Assembly (NCBI GenBank): GCA_937891875.1
Contig: CALATR010001306.1
Coordinates: 1-12,605, forward strand
Direction: 5' to 3'
DNA: 12,605 nucleotides
DNA from: an uncultured Pseudomonadota bacterium
GTDB taxonomy: Bacteria; Myxococcota_A; UBA796; GCA-2862545
Positions 1 through 6,446 of the stretch are shown here, in pieces (positions within the stretch are counted from its first letter, which is position 1; every line of letters starts with the position of its first letter). Both the position numbers and the translations under genes were made by a program. The notes under the pieces are model-generated. The model was not told the origin of the DNA, made no database searches, and saw nothing but the letters and a program-made list of their open reading frames with translations.

Positions 1-1344
1 AAGGGCGATCCCGCCGGTGCCCTCCTGCTCCTCGACAAGCTCGATCTCGACGACGCCCGGGCCCACCACCTCCGCGGGACCCTCCACCGCGCCACCGGCG
101 ATCTCTCGGCAGCGGAAGCCTGCTTTCGCCAGGCGCTCGCCCGGGATCCCGGACTCGGCGCCGCCCACCACGACCTCGCCGAGCTCCTGCGCCGCCTGGG
201 TCGCTCCACCGAGGCGCTGTCCCACCACAGCGCCGCCCTCGACGACGAGCCCGATGATCCCGACCGCTGGATCGGCCTGATCGACACCCTGCGGATCTGC
301 CCGGCCGTCCCCGAGACGCTGGAGCCCCGGATCGTCGCCGCCCTCGAGCGCCCCTTCCTCGACCACCAGGCGCTCGCCGCCCCCATCCGCGCCCTGCTCG
401 CCGCGCGCCCCGCTGTGGTCCGCTTCCTCGCCGGTGACCTCGACGAAGCCGTTCTCGCCGCGCTCGACACCCCGCTCGTCACCCGGTGGTGGCAGCGCAC
501 CGTCGTGCTCGATCCGGACTTCAGGGACGCCCTCGCCCGGCTGCGCCGCGCCGGCCTGCTCGACGGCGCCCTCGACGATCGCCGCAGCCTCGCGAAGGCG
601 CTGGCACTCCAGGCCTGGAACGCCGGCTTCTCCTGGCCGATCTCCGAAGCCGAGGCCCGGGCCCTCGACGCGCTCGACCCCGCCGAGCGTCCCCTGGTGC
701 AGGCGCAGTACGGACCCTGGCCCGCCGACGCGCCCGCCTCCGCCCTGCCCCCGGTCCTGCGCCACCTCCACGTCGACGTACCCGCTCTCGAGGCCCACCT
801 GCGCGCCAGCCTCCAGGTCCTCGGCGAGGCGCACGATCCCGATCCGCCCGCGCCCCCCGTGGTCACCGCCCACCGCCGCGCCCCCCTGCCCCTGCCCGCG
901 CGCATCCACCGCGTGCTCCCCGGGGTGCCCGACCTCGCCGATCCCCACCCCTACCGCATCCTCGTCGTGGGCTGCGGCACCGGGCGCGAGGTCCTGCGGG
1001 CCACGGCCTTTGCTGACGCCCGGATCCTGGGCCTCGACCCCTCCCCCGCCGCCCTCGCCGTCGCCGCCCGCCACGCCCGCGCCTGGGGCCTGTCCTCCCA
1101 GGTCGGACTCGCCGTCGGCACCCCCGCCGATCTCGCCGAGGGCGATCGCTTCGACGTCATCCTGTGCGCCTCACCGCTGCTCGACCCCGCGACCGAGCTG
1201 CCCACCCTCGCCGATCACCTCGCCGAGGACGGGCTCATCCGGACACCGCTGAGCCAGGACGGCGAGGCCGCCCTGGGCCTCGCCGCACTGGTGGTCATCG
1301 GTCGCGAGCCGGCGTCCGGGGACGCCTGGCTGCGGACGCACTGA
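1..1344 (+). CDS. TPR protein with C-terminal SAM-methyltransferase-like domain (5' end outside window)
   Basis: The reading frame is open from the first base and stops at TGA 1342-1344, so the visible 447 residues are the C-terminal part of a longer protein. Residues about 19-52 and 53-86 form two consecutive 34-residue tetratricopeptide repeats, with the small/large pattern and the A-E-A-C-F-R-Q-A-L type second helix. A helical linker follows, with an ALQAWNAGFSW stretch near residue 205. The C-terminal part has the class I methyltransferase glycine motif ILVVGCGTG (about 320-328), the acidic end of strand 2 in ILGLDPS (342-348) and a strand-4 like FDVILCAS (384-391). From memory, this order matches a family of TPR proteins with a linker and a methyltransferase domain. 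Only about 60 residues follow strand 4, so the catalytic domain is short. The substrate is unknown. An internal GTG at 415 is not a real start, because the repeats continue upstream in the same frame with the same codon bias. Confidence 0.8.
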   Translation, partial: KGDPAGALLLLDKLDLDDARAHHLRGTLHRATGDLSAAEACFRQALARDPGLGAAHHDLAELLRRLGRSTEALSHHSAALDDEPDDPDRWIGLIDTLRICPAVPETLEPRIVAALERPFLDHQALAAPIRALLAARPAVVRFLAGDLDEAVLAALDTPLVTRWWQRTVVLDPDFRDALARLRRAGLLDGALDDRRSLAKALALQAWNAGFSWPISEAEARALDALDPAERPLVQAQYGPWPADAPASALPPVLRHLHVDVPALEAHLRASLQVLGEAHDPDPPAPPVVTAHRRAPLPLPARIHRVLPGVPDLADPHPYRILVVGCGTGREVLRATAFADARILGLDPSPAALAVAARHARAWGLSSQVGLAVGTPADLAEGDRFDVILCASPLLDPATELPTLADHLAEDGLIRTPLSQDGEAALGLAALVVIGREPASGDAWLRTH

Positions 1345-1375
1345 ATCCGTTTGCCGGCCTCGAAACTCGGCCTCC

Positions 1376-1394
1376 CCGGGGGATTCACCCCCGG
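1376..1394. terminator. GC-rich hairpin between convergent genes
   Basis: A perfect 7-bp stem, CCGGGGG / CCCCCGG, closes a 5-base ATTCA loop in the 64-base gap between the TPR-methyltransferase stop (1344) and the lipoprotein stop (1409). Its place between two converging genes fits a shared bidirectional terminator. There is no proper T-run on either side, only a short TTT on the minus strand after the stem, so intrinsic termination would be weak and the call rests on position and stem strength. Confidence 0.4.
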
Positions 1395-1408
1395 AGCCCC
1401 GTGCAGGA

Positions 1409-2212
1409 TCAGATCTCGCAGAAGGACTCGGTGCCCGCGGCGCTGACGCACATCTGGTTGGCCATGGAGCCGTCGAGCCCGGCCTCCTTCGAGTAGGCCA
1501 GCCACTCGCGCGCGAGGTTCTTGGCCTCGTTGCGGGCTTCTTCCTTGTTCTTGGAGAGATCCTCGCTGGGCTTCTCCTTGAACTCGTTCTCCAGCCACTC
1601 CCACTTCTTGAACGCGGCGGTCGCCTTCACCCGGTAGAGCGTGCTGACGCGCTTGACGTAGGTGTCGCCGGTCCACTGCTGCTTGTTCTCGAGGGCGACG
1701 TCCGCCCACTTCATGACCTCGTCCGCGGCGGTGGGCCCCTTGTCCGGGACGCGCTTGAGCATGAAGGTGCTGAACTTGTAGCAGAGGTCCGGATCGGAGC
1801 GGTCGATGTCGTTGAGGTGCCGGCGCACGATGGTCTCCCACCGGTCGTCGTTCTTCTTGGCGTAGGCGTCCGCCATGAGCACGCGGGAGAGCTTGTCCTT
1901 GGAGGTCTGCTTCTCGGACTCGCGCAGGGTGCGGTCCAGGCAGCGGATCTCGCCGTCGGAGAGCTTGCCCATCATGGCCTTCGGCTCGAGCTTGCGCAGG
2001 TTGCTGCAGTCACCCTCCGCGACCATGAGCTCCGAGCCCATCATCTCTTCCTCGAGCTCCTCCTCCTCCTCGAGGGAGAGGTCGACGAACACCGGCGCGT
2101 CAGACGTCGTGGTCTCGGTCTCGACCGTGTTCTCCACGGGCTTCTTCTTGCAGGCCACGCCCAGGCCCAGGGACAGGGCAACGACGAGCGCAACGGGGAC
2201 GAGGGAACGCAT
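1409..2212 (-). CDS. Putative outer-membrane lipoprotein of unknown function
   Basis: The 267-residue protein starts with a lipoprotein signal peptide: MRSLVPV, a hydrophobic core to residue 17, then lipobox GVAC with the acylated cysteine at 21, followed by KKKP. Lysine rather than aspartate at +2 suggests sorting to the outer membrane. Residues 44-57 are strongly acidic (DLSLEEEEELEEE), partly encoded by five tandem CTC triplets (2057-2071 on the plus strand). The rest is charged, probably helical, and has five more cysteines, two of them within the last 15 residues (NQMC, SFCEI), which could form disulfides in the periplasm. I do not recognise the family. The start is ATG 2212 because it has GGAGG six bases upstream and begins the signal peptide; the frame stays open 51 codons further upstream, but that part is arginine/proline-rich and not signal-like. 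It lies downstream of feoB on the same strand with its own putative promoter, so a link to iron uptake is not implied. Confidence 0.85.
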   Translation of the reverse strand: MRSLVPVALVVALSLGLGVACKKKPVENTVETETTTSDAPVFVDLSLEEEEELEEEMMGSELMVAEGDCSNLRKLEPKAMMGKLSDGEIRCLDRTLRESEKQTSKDKLSRVLMADAYAKKNDDRWETIVRRHLNDIDRSDPDLCYKFSTFMLKRVPDKGPTAADEVMKWADVALENKQQWTGDTYVKRVSTLYRVKATAAFKKWEWLENEFKEKPSEDLSKNKEEARNEAKNLAREWLAYSKEAGLDGSMANQMCVSAAGTESFCEI

Positions 2213-2218
2213 GCAGGT

Positions 2219-2223
2219 CCTCC
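2219..2223 (-). promoter_or_regulatory. Ribosome binding site deciding the lipoprotein start
   Basis: GGAGG on the minus strand lies six bases before ATG 2212-2210. It selects this start over upstream in-frame codons, and the protein then begins exactly at a lipoprotein signal peptide. Confidence 0.75.
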
Positions 2224-2248
2224 AGGACGGGTGCCACCGCCGGTCGTG

Positions 2249-2277
2249 ACTGTAGCAGAGCGTGGGGGGCGGCTCCA
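2249..2277 (-). promoter_or_regulatory. Putative promoter of the lipoprotein gene
   Basis: On the minus strand TACAGT (-10-like, 4 of 6 matches to TATAAT, 2254-2249) follows TGGAGC (-35-like, 3 of 6 matches, 2277-2272) with a 17-base spacer. Transcription would begin about 30 bases before the ATG, which leaves room for the strong ribosome binding site. The -35 match is poor, so this is a positional guess. Confidence 0.3.
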
Positions 2278-2377
2278 CCACCGGCTCTGGGGGACCGCGC
2301 CCGACGCCGCCGGTTCCCGGTCCACATTCGACGCCGAAGCGCGTTGAGGACCGGCGCGGACGCACGCGCTGCGATCG

Positions 2378-4579
2378 TCAGGAGAAGCCGAGCAGGCGCC
2401 CGCCCTGGTAGACCAGGAACGATCCGCCCCACGCCAGCATCGTCATCCACACGAACACCAGCGCCGGCCAGCGCCAGCCTCCGGACTCGCGCTTGAGCAC
2501 CGCGAGCGTGCTGGTGCACTGCATCGCCAGCGCGAAGAACACCATCAGGGACAGGCCGACCAGCGGGGTGTAGAGCGGTGCGCCGGAGGGGCGGGTGGCG
2601 TCGGTCATGCGCTCCCGCAGGTCGGTGGAGGTCTCGTCCGCGTCGGCGACCCCGTGCACGACGCCCATGGTGCTGACGAACACCTCCCGGGCGGCGAACG
2701 CGCCGATGAGTCCCACGCCGATCCGCCAGTCGAAGCCCAGCGGCTCGATCGCGGGCTCGATGGTCTTGCCGATCCGCCCGCCGATGCTGCGCTCCAGCGC
2801 CACTGAGTCGCGCAGGGCCTGCACGTCGACCCCCTGGGCCTCCAGCGCGGCCGCCTCGGGGGCCGGGACCAGTTCCTCGGGAGAATACCGGGGGAACGTC
2901 AGGAGTCCCCAGAGCACCACCGTCGCGACCAGGATGATGCCGCCGGCCTCGCGCAGGAAGCCGCGGGTACGGCGCCAGGTGATCCGCAGGACCTGCGCCG
3001 GGCTGGGCCAGCGCCAGGGCGGCAGCTCCATGACCGCCGGGGTGGCCTGGTCGGGCACGACCAGCTTGCCGAGCACGATGGCGGCGAGCACCGTCACCAC
3101 CGTGCTGAACAGGTACATGCCGAAGAGCGCCGCCGGGCGAAGGGGCAGCCACAGGCCGGGCAGGGTCGCCGGGAAGAGCGCAGCGATCAGCAGGGTGTAG
3201 ACCGGAAGGCGCGCCGAGCACGAGGTCAGCGGGATGACCATCATGGTGAGCAGGCGGTCGCGGAAGCGCGGCAGGGTCCGGGTCGCGTGGATGGCAGGCA
3301 CGGCGCAGGCAAAGCCGGACAACAGCGGCACGAAGGCCCGCCCGGGCAGGCCGGCCGCGCGCAGGATCCGGTCCATCAGGAAGGCCGCCCGGGCGAGGTA
3401 GCCGGAGTCCTCCAGGATCGCGATCAGCAGGGACAGAAGCGCAATCTGCGGCACAAACACCACGACCGCGCCCACGCCGCCGATGAGGCCGTCGACGAAG
3501 AAGTCCCCGAGCAGCGCGGTGGCGCCGCCGAGGGGGGCCGACGCGGACAACCAGCCGAAGACCCCGCCGACCCCGCCGCCGACCAGCGAGAAGGTCCACT
3601 CGATGAGGCCGATGAGCGGATCCGCCCAGCTGAACAGCACGGTGAAGATCAGCGCCATGACCGCAAAGAAGAGCGGCACGCCGATGAGGGGGTTCAGCAG
3701 GTAGCGATCGATGTCGTCGCTCGGGGTCGGACCGTCCTCGCGCACGCCGTCGCCGAGAAACTGGGCCTCGCGGGCGTCGATCCAGGCGTAGCGGCGGGCG
3801 ATGATCTCCTGCTGGGGATCGCGCCCCTGGGCCTCCGCGTTGGCGATGCACTCCGCGACCAGGGCGCGGGGCAGGTCGGGCTGGTCGGCGAGGGCCTCGT
3901 CGTCGTGGTGCAGGGACAGGATGAGCCAGCGTCCGAGGGCGTGGGCCCGGCCGACCCGTCCGCGGGTCACGGCCTCCAGGTGGGCGGGGAGCGCGCCGGC
4001 GACCACCTCGACGTCCGCCTGCAGCGCCTCGGGCCAGTCGTGGCGGCAACCGGGAATCGCGCCGTCCGGATCGTCGAGCACCGCGTCGACCGCGGCCAGC
4101 AGGGCGTCCATGCCCTCGCCGGTGCGGGCGACGATGGGCACGCAGGCCACGCCGAGGGCCTGGGACAGCGCTTCAGCCCTGGGCTCCCGACCGACCGCGC
4201 GCGCCTCGTCCATCAGGTTGAGCGCGACGACGACCGGCACCTCCAGCTCCAGCACCTGGAGCACCAGGTAGAGGCTGCGGGACAGGCGGGGGGTGTCGAC
4301 CACCATCACGACCGCGTCGGGGGCGTGGCCGTCGAGCCCCAGCAGGGCGTCGATGGCGATGCGCTCCTCGGGGGAGCGTGCGGCGAGAGAGTAGGTTCCC
4401 GGCAGATCGACGGCGACCACCCCGCCGTGCTGGGGCAGGCGCATGGTCGCGGCGTACTGCTCGACGGTGATGCCGGGGTAGTTGCCGACGTGGGCGGCAG
4501 CGCCGGTGAGCCGGTTGAACAGGGTCGACTTGCCCGCGTTGGGCGGTCCGACGAAGAGGATGCGCCGCTCGTCAGCCAT
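2378..4579 (-). CDS. feoB: Ferrous iron transport protein B (FeoB)
   Basis: This 733-residue inner-membrane protein takes up Fe(II). The N-terminal G domain has all five GTPase motifs: G1 GPPNAGKST (11-19), G2 in GNYPGITVE (32-40), G3 DLPGTYSL (58-65), G4 NLMD (121-124) and G5 ARTGEG (151-156). A helical GDI-like spacer (about 170-280) precedes the membrane domain (about 295-730). That domain carries the two Gate repeats, one around LSGFACAVPAIHATR (420-434) and one around VIPLTSCSARLPVY (448-461), and ends with the family-typical MQCTSTLAVLKRESGGW (686-702). Length is normal and nothing is missing. Start ATG 4579 lies inside the last codons of feoA (8-base overlap). It has no clear Shine-Dalgarno of its own, so translation is probably coupled to feoA. 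An 11-codon upstream extension of the frame is unlikely because FeoB proteins begin just before the G1 strand. No feoC is visible. Confidence 0.98.
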   Translation of the reverse strand: MADERRILFVGPPNAGKSTLFNRLTGAAAHVGNYPGITVEQYAATMRLPQHGGVVAVDLPGTYSLAARSPEERIAIDALLGLDGHAPDAVVMVVDTPRLSRSLYLVLQVLELEVPVVVALNLMDEARAVGREPRAEALSQALGVACVPIVARTGEGMDALLAAVDAVLDDPDGAIPGCRHDWPEALQADVEVVAGALPAHLEAVTRGRVGRAHALGRWLILSLHHDDEALADQPDLPRALVAECIANAEAQGRDPQQEIIARRYAWIDAREAQFLGDGVREDGPTPSDDIDRYLLNPLIGVPLFFAVMALIFTVLFSWADPLIGLIEWTFSLVGGGVGGVFGWLSASAPLGGATALLGDFFVDGLIGGVGAVVVFVPQIALLSLLIAILEDSGYLARAAFLMDRILRAAGLPGRAFVPLLSGFACAVPAIHATRTLPRFRDRLLTMMVIPLTSCSARLPVYTLLIAALFPATLPGLWLPLRPAALFGMYLFSTVVTVLAAIVLGKLVVPDQATPAVMELPPWRWPSPAQVLRITWRRTRGFLREAGGIILVATVVLWGLLTFPRYSPEELVPAPEAAALEAQGVDVQALRDSVALERSIGGRIGKTIEPAIEPLGFDWRIGVGLIGAFAAREVFVSTMGVVHGVADADETSTDLRERMTDATRPSGAPLYTPLVGLSLMVFFALAMQCTSTLAVLKRESGGWRWPALVFVWMTMLAWGGSFLVYQGGRLLGFS

Positions 4580-4802
4580 TGGAGGGCTCGATCTCGACAG
4601 TGGCGGCATCACGGCGGCGCAGGGAGATCACCGCGCCGCGGATGCGGAAGGAGAGAGGGTCTCCGAGGGGCGCCTGGCCGGCGCGCTCGACCACCGTGCC
4701 CGGGAGCAGACCCAGCTCCAGCAGCCGACGCCGGAAGGCGCCCTGACCGGTGATCTGGGTGATGACTCCCCGCTGGCCGCGGGGGAGCTCCGCGAGGTGC
4801 AC
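4572..4802 (-). CDS. feoA: Ferrous iron transport protein A (FeoA)
   Basis: This 76-residue cytoplasmic protein with an SH3-like fold works with FeoB in Fe(II) uptake. Family signatures are clear: RRLLELGLLPGTVVE (25-39), then APLGDPLSFRIRG (44-56) and a final SLRRRDAATVEIE (60-72). Start is GTG 4802, preceded by GAGGAA on the minus strand (4811-4806) at suitable spacing. It is the first gene of the feoAB operon and overlaps feoB by 8 bases. A Fur-box-like palindrome lies about 47 bases upstream, pointing to repression by iron-loaded Fur. The 58-base gap to the upstream epmB gene, on the same strand, leaves read-through from epmB possible. Confidence 0.96.
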   Translation of the reverse strand: MHLAELPRGQRGVITQITGQGAFRRRLLELGLLPGTVVERAGQAPLGDPLSFRIRGAVISLRRRDAATVEIEPSNG

Positions 4803-4848
4803 GGCTTCCTCGGTGGTGGACCGGGCGCGTAACGCACCTTCCGCGAAC

Positions 4849-4863
4849 TGAAAATCACTTTCA
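4849..4863 (-). promoter_or_regulatory. Fur-box-like operator upstream of feoA
   Basis: TGAAAATCACTTTCA is a 7-1-7 inverted repeat that matches the classic Fur consensus TGATAATCATTATCA at 12 of 15 positions. Flanking C and G extend the symmetry to 17 bases (4848-4864). It is an AT-rich island in about 70% GC DNA. It lies 47 bases upstream of the feoA start, where Fur would be expected to repress feoAB. Its last three bases on the plus strand (TCA, 4861-4863) are the TGA stop codon of epmB. Other Fur-family regulators could also use such a site. Confidence 0.7.
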
Positions 4864-5880
4864 GCTACGTCTCTGCCCCGCGAGGAACGCCTCTACGTCC
4901 ATCTTGCCGCTTCCATCAGCCGGATCGATGACATACCGGGGCAGCGACAGCCCATCGACCCGCTCGCGCAGGGCTCGGTAGAGGGCGACGCCGCGCTCGA
5001 GGTCCACGGTGAAGTGGCCGGCACCGCGGACCCGGTCGGTGTGGTGCAGGTAGTAGGGCTTGACCCCGCGGCGGACGAGGGCGCGCCCCAGCTCGGCGAG
5101 CACGTCCACGTCGTCGTTCACCCCGCGCAGGAGCACGCTCTGGTTGAGCACCGGGATGCCGGCGTCGATGAGGCGGGAGAGGGCGGCGTCGACCTCGGCC
5201 GACAGCTCGCGCGGGTGGTTGCAGTGCACGACCACCCACACGGGACGCCGGGCGCGCAGGCCCTCGACCAGGGCGTCGGTGACGCGATCGGGACGGGTGA
5301 TCGGCGCGCGGGTGTGCACCCGGATCCGAGGGACGGCGGGGCGCAGGCGATCGATGACGTCGAACAGCGTCGCGTCGCGGGTGGCGAGGGGATCGCCGCC
5401 GGACAGGATCACCTCCTCGATCCCCGCCCCCCGCGCATAGGCGATGGCGGCGTCGAGCTCGGCGGGGGTGGGGTCCTCGGCCTCGGCCGGGTCGAAGGTC
5501 CGCCGGAAGCAGTACCGGCAGTACAGGTGGCATCGCTTCGTCATCAGGAGAAGCACCCGATCGGGGTACTTGTGCACCAGCCAGGGCACCGGGCTGCGCA
5601 CGGCGTCGCCGACGGGATCGACCAGGCCATGGGGATCGTCGAGCTCCCGCGGGTCGGGGAGCACCTGGCGGGCGAGGGGGTCGGCGGGATCGGCAGGGTC
5701 CATGCGCTCCCAGAAGGACCGCGTCACCTTGACCTGAAACTCAGCGTCGACGTCGACCCAGTGCTGGTCGAGGTCAGGGCGGGCCCGGAGCACCTCCGGG
5801 CGGCCCACCGACGGGCTGGTCGCTCTCCGCGGGGACTCGTGATACACGCCGCGCCCGCCATCACCGAGAGACGTGTCCAT
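4861..5880 (-). CDS. epmB: EF-P (R)-beta-lysylation protein EpmB, KamA-family radical SAM aminomutase
   Basis: EpmB isomerises L-lysine to (R)-beta-lysine for attachment to EF-P. The 339-residue protein has the radical-SAM cluster motif CHLYCRYC (C117, C121, C124), SGGDPL (160-165), LNQSVLLRGVND (245-256) and PYYLHHTDRVRGAGHF (275-290), all typical of KamA/EpmB enzymes. K326 in DGSGKMD is the likely PLP-binding lysine. The protein is much shorter at the C-terminus than catabolic lysine 2,3-aminomutases. Adjacent efp and epmA make EpmB the right call. ATG 5880 is chosen because GGAGG lies eight bases upstream, and it places TRSFWERM at nearly the same distance from the N-terminus as RSFIDRM in E. 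coli EpmB. Codons 1-19 have more A/T third positions than the rest, so GTG 5847 remains an alternative. The stop overlaps the feoA operator. Confidence 0.92.
   Translation of the reverse strand: MDTSLGDGGRGVYHESPRRATSPSVGRPEVLRARPDLDQHWVDVDAEFQVKVTRSFWERMDPADPADPLARQVLPDPRELDDPHGLVDPVGDAVRSPVPWLVHKYPDRVLLLMTKRCHLYCRYCFRRTFDPAEAEDPTPAELDAAIAYARGAGIEEVILSGGDPLATRDATLFDVIDRLRPAVPRIRVHTRAPITRPDRVTDALVEGLRARRPVWVVVHCNHPRELSAEVDAALSRLIDAGIPVLNQSVLLRGVNDDVDVLAELGRALVRRGVKPYYLHHTDRVRGAGHFTVDLERGVALYRALRERVDGLSLPRYVIDPADGSGKMDVEAFLAGQRRS
5866..5870 (+). promoter_or_regulatory. Ribosome binding site for efp inside epmB
   Basis: GAGAG lies eight bases before ATG 5879 and only two bases before the alternative GTG 5873. 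It therefore favours the ATG as the efp start. The site lies within the predicted 5' end of the oppositely transcribed epmB. Confidence 0.5.
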
Positions 5881-6439
5881 GTACGAGACCTCCGACATCA
5901 AGAACGGCCTGAAGATCGAGCTCGACGATCAGCCGTACACCGTGACCTACTTCCAGTTCGTGAAGCCCGGCAAGGGCACGGCCTTCACCCGGACCAAGCT
6001 CAAGAGCCTGCTGTCCGGCAACACCCTCGATCGCACGTTCCGCTCGGGCGAGAAGCTCGCGCCGGCGGACATCGAGGAGCGCGAGATGCAGTACCTCTAC
6101 GACGAGGGCGACGCTCGCGTGTTCATGGACACCAGCAACTACGAGCAGATCAACATCCAGAACAAGACCATCGGGGACGACGCCCGCTGGCTCAAGGACG
6201 AGATGATGATCAACGTGCTCTTCTGGCGCGGTCGTCCGATCAACATCGACCTGCCCAACTTCGTCGAGCTCGAGATCACCTACTGCGAGCCCGGCGTGAA
6301 GGGCAACACCGCCACCGGCGCCACCAAGACCGCAGAGCTGTCCACCGGTGCCGAGGTCCAGGTCCCGCTCTTCGTCGAGCAGGGCGAGACCATCAAGATC
6401 GACACCCGCACCGGCGCCTACGTGGAGCGCGTCCGCTGA
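5879..6439 (+). CDS. efp: Translation elongation factor P (EF-P)
   Basis: EF-P enters the ribosome between the P and E sites and rescues stalling at consecutive prolines. The 186-residue protein has the usual three beta domains: the KOW-like domain I with the modification loop VKPGKGTAF (28-36), a central OB domain, and a C-terminal OB domain with the signature QVPLFVEQGETIKIDT (161-176). The residue to be beta-lysylated is K32 in PGKG, equivalent to E. coli K34, consistent with the neighbouring epmA and epmB. ATG 5879 is preferred over GTG 5873 because of the spacing of GAGAG and because MYETSDIKNGLKI lines up with the start of other EF-Ps. epmA follows after seven bases, so the two are co-transcribed. 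The start codon overlaps that of the divergent epmB in a shared CATG. Confidence 0.97.
   Translation: MYETSDIKNGLKIELDDQPYTVTYFQFVKPGKGTAFTRTKLKSLLSGNTLDRTFRSGEKLAPADIEEREMQYLYDEGDARVFMDTSNYEQINIQNKTIGDDARWLKDEMMINVLFWRGRPINIDLPNFVELEITYCEPGVKGNTATGATKTAELSTGAEVQVPLFVEQGETIKIDTRTGAYVERVR
5889..5893 (-). promoter_or_regulatory. Ribosome binding site for epmB inside efp
   Basis: GGAGG on the minus strand is eight bases upstream of ATG 5880-5878. It falls within codons 4-5 of the oppositely transcribed efp gene. It supports ATG 5880 as the epmB start, although the plus-strand codons ACC TCC would produce it by chance. Confidence 0.5.
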
Positions 6440-6446
6440 GGATCGC

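Noticed and set aside
2057..2071. CTC triplet run as a phase-variable repeat
   Set aside because: Five GAG codons in a glutamate-rich segment. Gain or loss of a unit would stay in frame, so it would not act as an on/off switch.
2100..4049. 649-codon minus-strand frame overlapping feoB and the lipoprotein gene
   Set aside because: It is an alternative frame of feoB made of R/P/G/A repeats with no family motif, while FeoB motifs fill the other frame.
4580..4612. Upstream ATG giving feoB an extra 11 residues
   Set aside because: The extension MMPPLSRSSPP is not FeoB-like, and it would increase the overlap with feoA. ATG 4579 is at the usual distance from the G1 motif.
3287..4753. 488-codon plus-strand frame opposite feoAB
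   Set aside because: Shadow of feoA/feoB on the other strand, with biased composition and no start signal.
5873..5878. GTG 5873 as efp start
   Set aside because: The GAGAG ribosome binding site would be only two bases away, while ATG 5879 has eight-base spacing. The GTG would place the modified lysine at position 34 as in E. coli, but numbering alone is not evidence.
4861..5880. Catabolic lysine 2,3-aminomutase (KamA)
   Set aside because: The radical-SAM core is shared, but the protein is shorter at the C-terminus and is flanked by efp and epmA, which fits EpmB.
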